A stretch of DNA of 64,000 bases from Gloeophyllum trabeum ATCC 11539 (taxonomy: Eukaryota > Basidiomycota > Agaricomycetes > Gloeophyllales > Gloeophyllaceae). Shown here piece after piece: positions 12,160 to 23,401 of this stretch. The notes under the pieces are model-generated. The model saw only the letters and a program-made list of their open reading frames with translations. It did no database searches and had not been told where the DNA came from. The DNA is taken from contig NW_006920412.1 of assembly GCF_000344685.1 (NCBI RefSeq), positions 2,172,617 through 2,236,616 of the forward strand, read 5' to 3'. A program made the position numbers and the translations under genes. The stretch's first letter is position 1. Each line of letters starts with the position of its first letter.

Positions 12160-12750
12160 TACGAGGGAGTGGATAAAGCTAGCAAATGTGAACGATATAG
12201 ACTACCAGAAAGCCAAGTTAGCCGCTGAGAGACAGCTGCAAGTGCTGCACGACAGAATATCAGGCCGGCATATGCCGCTGATGTGGATTGATATTTGCTG
12301 GAACCGCGTTTGATCGCCGGCCACCGTAGATCACCGGCAAACAGAATTGACGCGAGCCGTGATTGGCTCTTGATTATAACTGACGTCACGGGCGTTTGCG
12401 ACAGAACGTGGCCCACTTTCCCCTTTTGGCTCGAGATGGTCATGGCGCAATCGCGACACTTGCTTGCGGTGCGTCCTCTGCTTGCAATCTAGTTGTCCTG
12501 CCACAGATTCTGCCACAAACTTACCTTCGGTCGTCCTCAATGGCCTGCAACGCTTGTTTCTTCTCTTTGACTCTGCTCTTACGTCCGTAGAGGCTTCTCT
12601 TCAAAGAACTCCAATTCTAGATGATTCCATCGGCGATCGAATCTCGATAAGTTCGACCTGATCCTTCCGACGGTATAAACTCTGAAGAGCGCTCGCATTT
12701 TCTGCGTTTCCTCCCATTCGGACCTCTGACCGCCCTCTGCGCATCCTACA
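12160..12750. promoter_or_regulatory. Shared upstream region of divergent genes
   Basis: About 590 nt separate the start of the minus-strand unknown gene from the ATG of the MFS transporter. It should hold both promoters. No convincing TATA box or operator-like repeat was seen; the last 100 nt before 12751 are pyrimidine-rich. Confidence 0.35.
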
Positions 12751-14643
12751 ATGGCGACTGAACACCACAACGCTACTCATGATCAAGTGACCCTTTTCGC
12801 TGAGACGTCCTCCCTGTTACAGAATGAGTACACGCTGGAGTCAAGGATTTCTCCGCAAAAGGGTAGACCGTTGGAAAAGCTACAGCTGGCCGCATTGTGC
12901 GCGATTAGGCTGGTTGACCCCATCGCATTCACACAAATATTCCCCTACATCAACGAGATGCTGCAGGCCATGCATGTGACAGATGATCCGTCGAAAATTG
13001 GATTTTATAGCGGTATGGTCGAGAGTGCATTCGCGATCGCTCAGTTGATATCGATCTACCAGTGGGCACGTCTATCTGGTGAGCAATTACATCATTTTGG
13101 CAATGATCTGGTCTTGACCACTGTAACAGACGTCGTCGGACGACGCCCTGTTGTAATACTGGGTACTGTGGGCATCGCCTTTACTTCTTTCATGTTCGGC
13201 CTTTCGAGAACTCTCGCCGGAGTTTTAGCAGCGCGCGCCTTGGGTGTGTTGGCTTGACCTTCAGACGCGTAATCATTCGCTCATGGTGGACATTATCCAG
13301 CTGGGATCTTTTGTGGCAACGTCGCCGTGATCCAGTCAATATTGGCTGAAATTACGGATTCATCAAACCAGGCAATTGCGTACCCTCTCTTCGGGCTTAT
13401 GTGGCCTCTTGGTGTCATTGTTGGGTGAGGGACTTTCAACAACTCCCGCCGCCTACACTAATAGATCCCCCTCCGAGAAGGCCATTATTAGGCGGTGCCT
13501 TGTCAAAGCCAAACGAACAGTTTCCGCAGGTCTTTGATTGCGCATTCTTCAGAACTTTCCCCTACTTCCTACCGTGTGCTGTTGCCTCATGCATCTGCCT
13601 CTTAGGTGCTGCACTAGCTCTCCTATTCTTAGAAGAGGTGAGAAGTTTGCACCTTAGTCCGAATCTTCGTTCTGACTTGCATCTTCAGACGCTGCCGATC
13701 AAAACACGCATGATCACTCGCGATTACTCTGTGTCATATGGTGCTGCAGACCACGACGATGACATGAAGCGGGAGTTACCGCCTCCAAGTGCCAAAGAAA
13801 TTCTGTCGCTGCCAATAATTCGTGCCATATGTGCTTCTGGATTTGCCCTGAGTTTCGTCGAGACCGCATTTGATGTTGTCTTTGTCCTCGTGTGTTATTC
13901 ACCGATATCCTCAGGTGGTCTACACTTTTCGGTAAGTGCAAGTTCTCCTTCCGCAGGTAAGCTAGGTCACTAAGTTAACAATGTCAGCCGTCAGAGATCG
14001 GTTATTCACTCGCCACGTGTGGCAGCTTAGCTGCTTGCGTTCAGCTTTTCTTGCTTCCCGTTGTCCTGAGGCGATTCGACACCGCCAGAGTGTACACTTT
14101 TTGCATGGGCTTGTGGCCATGCGTCTTTCTGATGATGCCCTTGCTGAACGCTATAGCGAGGTCCGGCTTGCAAGACGACGAAGTAAGCGTGGATGCGAAG
14201 GCATTGGTATGGATAGGTGTGGCGATAATGCTGGCACTCTCTCGATTAGGTTGCCTCGCATACTCGTACGTCATGCCTAATTATGTTTGTCGAGGCCGTA
14301 TTCCTAATCTTCCATTGCTCCGACCAGGCTTAATATGATCCTAGTTAAGGAGAATGCTCCGAGTGTTGCGGCCCTAGGCGCCACCAACGGTATAGCGACC
14401 TTCGCACAGTGTTTTGCCCGCGCAATCAGCCCCGCTGTTGTAAGGTGCGTCCAATGTACTTGTATTTAGTCACGCAGGGCCCTCACCGCATGGGGTTGAA
14501 GCTCGCTATTTGCTTTGTCCTCGGAGAAGCAACTGTTACGAGGGTACATGTGGGTCGCGACCATGGTCGCTATATCTATATTCGGATGCATACTTTCGAC
14601 GGGCATAGCGGAAGGTAGGAGGGTGGTTAGGTCCTCCAGGTAA
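12751..14643 (+). CDS. Major facilitator superfamily transporter (12 TM class)
   Basis: Integral membrane transporter of the MFS, probably a drug/H+ antiporter-type or zinc-induced-facilitator-like exporter; the substrate is not predictable. The start MATEHHNATHDQ is hydrophilic, followed by LAALCAIRLVDPIAF (TM1). The loop 2-3 signature reads WARLSDVVGRRPVVILG across a short intron (13079-13129), matching the MFS G-x-x-x-D-x-x-G-R-R pattern. TM4-6 carry GLMWPLGVIVG and the PLLGGAL motif. A hydrophilic central loop (ITRDYSVSYGAADHDDD) precedes the second half of six helices. The end reads SIFGCILSTGIAEGRR, TAA at 14641-14643. At least six introns. It looks intact. No transcription factor or enzyme beside it hints at a substrate. 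Confidence 0.93.
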
Positions 14644-16445
14644 AGCATCATCCAAGACGACACACTAATTTATTTCTTCACGACCTCTTCACGATGTAAT
14701 GATACCCCACATCACGTTGGTTGCGCATGTCAGTCGATACTGCAATAAAATCTTTTCATGACAGAAGACACTCCTAGGACGCGAAGTGTCTGGTGCTGAC
14801 GCACGAGTATTGCAGACACTTGACAGATTAGTGCTCCCAACAGCGAGGTGAGCCCGACGCTCGTAGCGGGTCTACGCTACACGATGACCTCGCCGCCGGT
14901 AGGGTCGGTGCCTTTGTTCACCGGTTGCAAATAGCTTGAGTCTATACATAGGGTGGAAATACAAGGATATATTACAGCCCATTCACATCAGAAGAGTCAT
15001 TGACCGAACCCACAGAGCCTTGACTGTCCCTATTCAGCTGCGCCAACTCTAGAATTCGAAGTAGCCCGACTCACCGGAAAGACCGCGTGGTCACTAGTTG
15101 ATGGTGATGTGATCACCTATCCGTACGCTGAAGCGTACTCGTTTGCCGTCTGCAAAATTTTAAGAAGGTGCAGTACTTATGTGATTAGGGTCGCGCGTAC
15201 TAATGTGCATGTAGAGGAACTTTGGGATGATGGTTATCGTCTTATGATCTAGGTATCAATATTTAGCAAAGGCGTATGTGGCTTCCAAGGCCACCCACAT
15301 GTCCAGGGCATTAGTGAGGATGGTTTTTGAACCTCTCCGAGGCAGATTGAAGTCAAGCAAGTGGCGTCGGTGCAGAGCACGGAGCAGGGCCGACGTTGAG
15401 CCATTTATGATGTCATACTACCTTTTCCAGGACGCTTGTCTCATGATGCATCGACAGTGCATCGACTTGTTAGACCGAAGTGAGATGCTTCCGCTGCATT
15501 CTGCTGGTGGTTCGAGCGTTGGTGTGGATCGAACGTTTTCGCTGTCGGAATAATGAAGTTTACTTGACGGCTGCCATCGATCGAGCAAAGACATCTTTCT
15601 CCACAGGTATAATAACTTAGAATAATAGGCCTACTAATCAGATACTTGCGATGATCCCCGCAAGCTTGATGGCGCACGGGTTGGGATATGGCAACTGACG
15701 ATGTATAGGGAGACGGGTCAAGTCCTTTCAAACATGTAAAGGAGAGCGAGCTATGATTTTTCAGAGAACGCGCCGGAGACGGGCCGCTGGACTTGATAGG
15801 AATCACGGTGAACAAAATAGGTAAACAGCATTAGGTGCTATCCGAGTAGAGGCTCTGCAAACCGGCGGAGGTGGACCCACAGACGAAGAAGCAGATTCTG
15901 GAGGCGATGACACGGAAGCATGATCTCAACCTGCGGCACACCCGAGCAGTACAGGTACCACCTGGATCGACACAGAGATTCACCGCGACCATTGTTCATG
16001 CCGCTGACTAGACGCGAATCGTAGGCATCCGAGGCTCACGCCCAGCTCAATATTCTCGGCATAGAATTTTCTCCCATCCAGAGGTCTTCAGTACCTTTCG
16101 GCGCCCTGTGTCAACTCACTGAGCTAGAGGGGATAGCGTTGACCTGAAAACCTGTAGCTCGGCGAAACATCATCGGTTCACATCTACCTGGACGTTAGGC
16201 TTATTCTTCCCCACTACTTACTGACGTTTTGGAGGTCTTGATGGCCTCGTGTTGAAGCCAAGGATCACACCGACTATGATTCAACCGAACCCGAAACAGT
16301 CAAAGTGAGAAACACGAGGCGAATCTTATTCGGTTCAACCGGTATTCGAGACGTAGCTCGCTCCTTGTGATCGTAGACAGGACACCGACGAGGCCGAGAC
16401 GATCAATGAAGGGCATTTCTGCATTAATCCGGAGTATACACCATA
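14644..16445 (+). other. Coding-like but unassigned stretch
   Basis: Several plus-strand stretches look like exons next to consensus splice sites, but I cannot join them into one protein or name a family. Examples: GADARVLQTLDRLVLPTAR ending at a GTGAGC donor near 14847; LEFEVARLTGKTAWSLVDGD from about 15050; NEVYLTAAIDRAKTSFSTG near 15555; AGDGPLDLIGITVNKI near 15775; VDPQTKKQILEAMTRKHDLN near 15870. The pieces lie in different frames over 1.2 kb. This may be a gene with many introns that I failed to resolve, or a decayed gene. It lies between the MFS stop and the stop of QCR10. Confidence 0.35.
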
Positions 16446-16982
16446 TTAGAAAGGCTTGTCCGATGCAGGGGTCGTGTCTTCGTAGTACCGGCCGAGCTAT
16501 TTCGCGCCAATCAGAATGAGCCGCCCGACGAATTGCATCACAGGTGCTCACCACCGGCACTTTGACTAGCAGACGGTTCTTCACGATCGGTGTAACGGAG
16601 AGCAGCTAACATGGAATAAGAAATAGATGTCAGTGTTTCAAATTCAGTGGGTCCAGTCGCACGGCCAAGCCCAGCGACAGGAAGGTACAAAGCGTCGGGG
16701 CATGTGGAAGCTCGGCGGAGGACAGGAGGACCACCGGGAGTGAAGACAAGCGGAAAACATAACTCACGTAGATTAAAGTGATACCAGCACCGGCGCCCCA
16801 GACGCCCAGACTAGTTCCCCACCGCTTCCCTAATGACTAGAATGGTTGGATTGCGGCGTCAGGCTCGCATCCATTCATCCCTAGATATCCCGATGCTAGC
16901 AATAACTCACTGAAAGGGAAAAGGACCCAAGGCGCTTGTAAGCAGGCGTAGGGTGGACTTCTAGTCTGTGGAAGTTGCTCAT
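16446..16982 (-). CDS. QCR10: Cytochrome bc1 complex subunit 10 (QCR10 family)
   Basis: Small supernumerary subunit of mitochondrial respiratory complex III (ubiquinol-cytochrome c reductase), inner membrane. Four short exons make up the gene. Exon 1 is MSNFHRLEVHPTPAYKRLGS from the ATG at 16982. Exon 2 is LGKRWGTSLGVWGAGAGITL, the start of the single membrane helix. Exon 3 is LLSVTPIVKNRLLVKVPV. Exon 4 ends YYEDTTPASDKPF with TAA at 16446-16448. The WGAGAG helix, the K..VP segment and the DxTPASDKPF tail are typical of fungal QCR10. Exons 2 and 3 join in phase 0; exon 1 has two possible acceptors a few bases apart. No exon exceeds about 70 nt, so the gene is easily missed. It is divergent from NOP16, with 271 nt between start codons. 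Confidence 0.88.
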
Positions 16983-17253
16983 TGCTGGCGATCTATTAGG
17001 CAAGAATAGGCAGCCTATGGAGAGGAAATGTAGTGTAATGAAGACAAGTCGTGCTCGGGATCGGTCGACCAAAGTGGAAACTGAGGCGGAGTTCGAAAAA
17101 TCGTAGTATCCCGGCTCTCATTGGCTCGAAGCAGTAGATCACTTACTCTTGACTACTTTCTGAGTCGTCTAGGCTTCACTGGTCCCTGCAGCTGCTCACT
17201 CGAGTGACTATACTGCTTCTATATTTTGCTGAATCTCTTTCCGACCGAGCAGT
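16983..17253. promoter_or_regulatory. Bidirectional promoter QCR10/NOP16
   Basis: A 271-nt spacer between two divergent start codons, a mitochondrial complex III subunit and a ribosome-biogenesis factor. Both are growth-linked genes, so co-regulation is plausible. A CTCATTGGCT near 17117-17126 contains an inverted CCAAT; nothing else stands out. Confidence 0.45.
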
Positions 17254-18844
17254 ATGACCAATCCGCGGCAGCGTCGGAAGAGTAGATCTGGCTCGCACAA
17301 GCCTGTGCGCCATTCAAACCGAGCTAAGCGTTTATTGAAGAAACAACCCCGTAGGTCGATCTGCTATCCAGTCTTTCACACTAGGTCCTGTTGGAGGGGT
17401 GGTTCTGGGTTTCTTGCGCTTCCATTAAATTCCCGGAGTGGACTTCCATACGAGTGTGCGACCGCCTGTGCTGGTTCTAACAAATCAACTCTATCTAGCG
17501 ATCCGAGGTCCGAAGGCCCTGCAGGATGCTTGGGATAAAAGTAAGACCGTCCGACAAAAGTACGTTCCTGTTTTGAATAATGTTCCTGGTACCACAGCAC
17601 CCGGGCATCATATGCTTTTGATTAATCCCCTTGAGTGATCCATGTCTGACTTTCCGCGTCTATCGCGCGCGGATTATAGCTACGAAGCCCTAGGCCTTGT
17701 ACACTCCCTAAACCCAACGCAGTCGGGAGGAGTCGAGATGCCTCTAGGAACGAGTTCTTCAGCAGCCGCATCAACTTCAGCCACCACCTCGGCTCCCGCT
17801 CTTCCCGCGCGTGTCGAGCGGAGTACCCCTTCGAAGGGTAAGGAAAAAGAGGTGGACGGAGGAGTACCGAAGGGTTATGGTCGCATTATCAGAGATGCAG
17901 ACGGCAATATTCTGGATGTCGATTTGGGCGAAGACGAAGGTGACAAGGAGGAAGAGGACGAAGATGTACTGGTGGAGGAAAAGGCATGGAAAGAAGCACC
18001 GAAGGCCGAAGCGGGGCGTTGGGTCACGATTGGCGCAGACGATACGAATAGATCCACAGGGGTCGTCAAAGGTGAGCGTGATGCCCACTTTTCATACTGT
18101 CATCTTGTTTCGTACGCGGACTGCCGTGAGTCCACGAGGTTTCCTTGTTTTGATTGCATTCGAGGTCATGGGGGTAAGGCTTCAGAGCGCCTTTTCCCTA
18201 CGCTTTCAGAGCCCGATATCCGGAAGGACATGATATCAGTGGCGTCCAACAGGATCTTCCGGCCGACGCCCGAGAAGGCAGTACCGGCCAAAGCGATTCA
18301 AGGAAGCTAGGCATGTTACACAAACGCTGGCATACTGCTGTACAGTGCGGACGATGCGAAAAGAGCGCATCAAAAGCTTCATTCCTGATTGACAGGAAGG
18401 ATGGCCGGATCGCCATCTCGTGCCCTCTAGAGTATGAGTGAGATCTGGGCATATCCCCCACGTCAGTCTCAGGGATACTTCTAGAGCAGAGATCCTCGAT
18501 CCCTTTGGCTCACAGCTTGAAGTGCAGAATGCTTCCGCGTTTCGTTCTATGTTTGCGGTCATAATTTTCTGCCGCGGCTTGCGTGTTTCGCGCACGCCAT
18601 TTGTTTATAGAAACTAATTATTTCCTTTTTAGTGCTAGAAGAGCTGTCAAGCTCCCAAACACGAGCTACACGCCATAGTTCGTCGACGGAGGTTTGGTAC
18701 CTCCAGCGTCTCGTGCACAAGCATGGGAGGGATCTGGAAGCCATGGCGAGGGATAGAAAGCTGAACGTGGATCAGAGAACGGCTGGGGAGCTGGGACGCG
18801 CGATCAAGAAGGCTGGAGGGTTGGACAAGTTAGTCGGAGGGTAG
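17254..18844 (+). CDS. NOP16: Ribosome biogenesis protein Nop16
   Basis: Nucleolar factor of 60S pre-ribosome assembly. The ATG at 17254 opens a basic N-terminus (MTNPRQRRKSRSGSHKPV). Splicing gives IRGPKALQDAWDKSKTVRQN followed by YEALGLVHSLNPTQSG, the conserved Nop16 block. In that join a codon is completed across an intron (CAA AA|C TAC). The middle is acidic and low-complexity (GEDEGDKEEEDEDVLVEE) after PKGYGRIIRDADGNILDV. After a rather long intron (about 18072-18632) the conserved C-terminal block follows, with STEVWYLQRLVHKHGRDLEA and AMARDRKLNVDQRTAGEL, ending GGLDKLVGG, TAG at 18842-18844. The 560-nt intron is far longer than its neighbours and could hide a small exon. No break seen. 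Confidence 0.9.
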
Positions 18845-19972
18845 CTAGCCGCGATGGAGCGTCGCAGTAGTGTTGCTCATGCCCATATACTTCCGTGCGA
18901 AGATTGGAGAGTAGAGGCCGGCAAATGCCATTCGATATCGGCCGCCTTGTACTGAAATAGGTGTGATTGTCATCATACGGGTCGTTGCAGAGTAAGGTAG
19001 ATATTGCCGCTGTTTGGGCCGCGAACCGGCGGACGGTGATGGGACCCGCATGGGTATCATGATGAGGGGTAGAGCAAGCAATATCCAGTACATGGTATGC
19101 CAGCATGAAAGCACCCGTGTGGTAGATTTTCTGCGGTCTGTGAGAACGAGAGCGTCGGTGAGTATGGCGCTTGCCGGAGAGCACCGGAGAGCTGAGCCAA
19201 GGGAGGGGCTGTGCACACGGGGCGTGAGAACTCGCTGCTTCTCGCCCGTATCTGGAACCATATCGCGCTAGGAATGGGCAGGAGTCAATTTACACGGCAT
19301 TCGCACCGCCATTAGTCGGAGCGTGCGAGGGTGGATCTGGTTGGCGCGGCTAGACAAGTCGAGGACGGAATGAGAGATATGGTTCTGGGATCTTGGACGG
19401 AGCCCAAGTCGCCGGGAAGGTGGAGGACGCGAGGGCCGTCGCGAAGACCGCGATGGAAGAGTGTCAACCGGGGGGTGCATATGGAGCTGGCACCGATGTC
19501 GGTGCGACACGCTGCTGGAGAGGAGTTGCCGGGGATAGACGAAGGAAAATTTAGGTACGGTGGGGCGGCGTTGTAATTTGTTGCTGGGTGCTACAGGGCG
19601 CAGCGTTGTATTTTATTTTCTAGGCACTGGGCCGCGGGAGGGCAGGGAGGGCATAAGAGGGTAGATTGAGCTGGGCGGGAGCCTGGGCGGGGGAGCCAAT
19701 GGGGACGGGGCGGGGCCAAACAGGCGACGGATCGGGAGATCTGGTAATTAAGGAACTGGGGGCGGATCTCGAAAGTGGCCGAGACCGGAAAGGGAACGAG
19801 GAGGGATGGACGAGGGCGAGCAGGAGCGGACGGACAGAGGCGATCAGTCACTCGACTGTCACTCGACGCGATATGTTTTGTGACGCCAGTGACCGACCGC
19901 TTCTTCCGATGTTTTCGTCCCCCTCCGCCTTCCCCGCCGCGTCCTCCTCCGGCGCGCGTCCGAGTCCTGTCC
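18845..19972. other. Intergenic, upstream region of the Zn2Cys6 gene
   Basis: About 1.2 kb with the NOP16 3' end and the upstream region of the transcription factor. From about 19330 on it becomes strongly G-rich on the plus strand. Long open frames there (for example 19666-20637) come from base composition and overlap the real first exons out of frame. No gene supported. Confidence 0.4.
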
Positions 19973-19979
19973 TATATAA
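19973..19979 (+). promoter_or_regulatory. TATA box of the Zn2Cys6 gene
   Basis: TATATAA, 72 nt upstream of the ATG at 20051 in an otherwise very GC-rich, pyrimidine-rich stretch. Position and sequence fit a TATA-containing fungal core promoter. Confidence 0.5.
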
Positions 19980-20050
19980 CCCCCCGTCCGCGCCACTGGC
20001 CCGCATTCCCTTTCCTGGCCCGCCTTCCCATCCCCGGCCACACGGCCACC

Positions 20051-23000
20051 ATGTCCCCCAAGGCCGACTCCTCCTCCGACGACCGCAGGGCATCCTCCGC
20101 CAGCCCGCCCTACCCCCCGCCGCCCGCCCGCCGCACGTCCTCCAAGCCCAAGTCCGCCAGGCAGCAGTTCTCGGCGTGCGGCGCCTGTCGCATGCGCAGG
20201 TACGCCCCCGCCCGCCCCCGCCCTCGCTGACCAGACCGCTCACCGCCGCCTCCCCAAGCACAGGGTGCGATGCGACCTCAAGGACCTCCAGGCCGCGGCC
20301 CTCGACGGACAGCTCATCGCGTGCTCAAACTGCAGAGAGCGGGGTCTCAAATGCGTGTACGTTCATAGCCCTGCCTTCTTGCTACACGCGTAAACACATA
20401 CAAACTCCGTCCTCCATCCTTATCCGCACCCATCGTCCATGTACTCATGCCCCCTGCGTCCCGTTCCAGAGACGAGTTTGCCCAGGTCAAGGCAGTCAAG
20501 CTCCTCCGCAGAGGCAGACGCCTCCAGCAGGTAGAGTGAGTCCGCCCGCAGCACCCACCCACACCCCGCCCGCTCATTTTATTCGCCTGGCAGGGCCGTG
20601 TACGGCAAGGTGCAGCAGAGCGACTCGCATCCCATGAACCTCCTCGCGGGACACACCATCGCCGTCTCACAGACGTCCCTGTGCGCGATCCCCAAGCTGA
20701 AGCCCGAGTTCTTCAGCTCGCCCTTCTTCAGAGCGTTCAGCATGCAGCGTGAGTACTTTTTAATTGTGCTCATCTCCGAGGCGCGTTGCCCGACGTTACC
20801 ACATGCTCTACGTAATCCCCATTTACGACTGCCTCGCGCTTCTCTCACGAGATAGTGCCGTCCTTCGGGCCGCTGTCATTCCCTAACTGCTTTGATGCAC
20901 TCGCTAAGCAGTCCAATCGATATTAACCCTTCTTGCCATTGTAGGACCCATTCTGGATCCCTTGGAATTCACTTCGCGGTACTTCGAGTACAGCAAAGGC
21001 AACCCAGATGCATTGGGAACCGCTGGTCAGCTCATCGCCATGGTCCTCGTGGTGTGGGCAAACAGCTTCGGCCTTGATGAAGCCGGCAACCCTATGGAGT
21101 CTGAAGCACCTCTCTTGTCCCCCTCCCTTCCTCACGCCACCAACAATTCGGCATCCGCATCTGGACATGCCTCTGAGCGCTCGTCAGCGTCCCCTGGAGC
21201 TGAAGCCCCGGGTGGCAACTTGTATCTCAACACCGACGACCTCTCGCTTCGCGGTATCGAGCAACGATATGACGCTATACGAAGGAGGAAGGACAGGACG
21301 AACGACATGCTCCGAGAGATCCTGAGATTAATCGACGTATGTGGTATACTGCGGAAACCGTCTTGGGACGGCGTCAGGGTCCTGCTGCTTGTATTACCAC
21401 TGACCGTCGGTAAGCAACGGTTCGCCTTTCAATTGTTCTATATCCATTGACGTTGTGGTATTGTTCAGATATGCAGCCCCCCATGGAACGCCTCGTGAGT
21501 TTCACATTAGTAAGCCCGTCCTGATTCGGAGCCTTACGTGTCTTGCGCACCCCTCCCTGCAGACGATGTACGAGTCAACCCTCAGCCAGATATACACCCT
21601 GTGCAGTCTCTCGCCACCTGCTCCGGTACACAGTGGCCAGGGTGAATATATCGACGCTCTAGTCCGGGCGCGAATATTCTGGTACGCCTACGCGCACGAG
21701 GGCATTACGACTGGGCTGAAAGGCGGACGACTGTACCTGTGAGTATTCCGCCGTTGTATGATATATGGTGCCTATCGCTCGGGCCTACTTGTCGGGGCGT
21801 CCGTGCCTGCGCCCACCCACACTAGTGCTGATAAATTACCCTCGCGCACGCCACAGATCGGAAGATGACCTCGATGCGTTTCAAGCGACGCTGCCGCCCC
21901 TCCCGCTGTCCACTCACTCCCCGTCCTCCACGCCCCATTCGCCGACCATGCCGTCTCCTCCACCACTCACCCGCACCTCGCTGACCTACACCGTCCACTA
22001 TCACTACGGCGCCGTGCCTCTACGGGTGTCCAACGCGTGCCGCCTTGTGCATGCAGCTCTAACTGGTCCTAGGGCCCGACAACGAGGCGAGATAGACGAG
22101 AGTTCGGTGCGGGAGGCATGGGAGATGCTCGACACTGCATGGGAGGAGCTCGAGACGCTCAAGTCCCCTACCGCAGGCTCCATGGGTGTCCTGTCCAGAG
22201 ATGAAGTGCTTCGGTTTGTGTATGGATGGCAGGTGCGTCCCCAGCCATGGATTACTTTGCTTTACGGACTAATCTGTGGATTGATAGATATACATATTCG
22301 AGTGTCGTACGTCTTCTCGATTCTTTATTTGCACTATATAATAATTACTGCATTCATACAGACAATGTTATTCGCGAAGCGCTGAAGCAGCGTCTCGTTG
22401 CACTGTCATCCTCGTCCTCCGGCAGTGGATACCCATCCTCCTCATCACTCCAATACGACAAGGCTGGACGTCTACACACACTCGCGACCCAGAAGTGCCA
22501 TTATTTAGTGCGGAGCGTAGTCCAAATTATGAAGAACAACCTGGGCACGACGTTCTTCGAATACGACGCTGGGATCGTCCGAGACGGGTGCTTCTTTGCC
22601 GGGTTCATCATGGCTGGAGAAGGACAGGGATCTGACGAGGACGTCGAGGTTTGCTTGCGAGCTCTCAAGGAAATGCGATGGGCCCTCTGCAAGAGCGAGG
22701 AGCGCGAACAGAATGTCAAGCTGGTCTGGGAGGGCAAACAGGCTAGGGCTGGACTGCCCTCGGCTCAGCAACTCTTCGAGTCTTCGCGCACCGCTTTCGG
22801 GTCTGCTCCCCAATCCCCGTTTGGCAGCCCGCCGTATGCGTTGTATACCGCGAATGGGGTCCCCCCCCAGCTCCCGAGTATACAAGCGGTCTCTTCCATG
22901 CCTCCGTCACCTGGCCATCGGTTCCGCCAATCCTCTGCTACTAGTGCTGATGGCAGCTGGCCGATCCCAGCTTCCAATCGCAGTGACACTTCTTCTCCCC

Positions 23001-23401
23001 GCCCGATGTCTTCGCACTCTTCCTTCCTCTCGTCATCCAGCCAGACCCTGACGGGGTCGTCTGTCAGTCTATCGGATGGGGTTTCCGGCATGGCGAGCAT
23101 GTCAATTCCGCGCTCCACCGCGTATTACTCTCGGGCCGGCGACGTAGGCAGCCAGAGTCACCAGCTGTACTACCCGTCCAACGACCTCAGCCAGTACAAC
23201 TATACCGCATCCTCGGGCTCCTCGACACTCCCGTCTCGACACCCAGCATCCGTCCTTACAACGCCCGCGGGTGGCTCCTCTGGACCACTTTCGACGACGG
23301 CCGGGGTGTACCAGCAACATCAAAATAGATACTTTGACCCTACCGCCGCGCCGCCTGTCTACTCTTCCTCCGCGACCTCCTTCCCCGACGTCTGGCAGTG
23401 A
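20051..23401 (+). CDS. Zn2Cys6 transcription factor with fungal-specific TF domain
   Basis: Putative nuclear regulator. After a Ser/Pro-rich start (MSPKADSSSDDRRASSASPP) a binuclear zinc cluster is spread over two exons: CGACRMRR|VRC, then ACSNCRERGLKC. This is Cys-x2-Cys-x6-Cys, a 16-residue loop, then Cys-x2-Cys-x6-Cys. The loop is longer than the usual 5-9 residues. A basic linker follows (KAVKLLRRGRRLQQVE). The middle-homology region includes DPLEFTSRYFEYSKGNPDAL, EQRYDAIRRRKDRTNDML and YESTLSQIYTLCSLSPP, and continues to FFAGFIMAGEGQGSDEDVEV and ALKEMRWALCKSEEREQNVK. The last 200 residues are Ser/Pro/Tyr-rich, likely an activation or disordered tail, ending FPDVWQ, TGA at 23399-23401. 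About nine introns. I recognise the family but not the orthologue; target genes unknown. Confidence 0.9.

Noticed and set aside
19666..20637. 323-codon plus-strand frame
   Set aside because: It overlaps the first exons and introns of the Zn2Cys6 gene in another frame and is Pro/Arg-rich because of local GC content. The zinc-cluster frame is clearly the real one.
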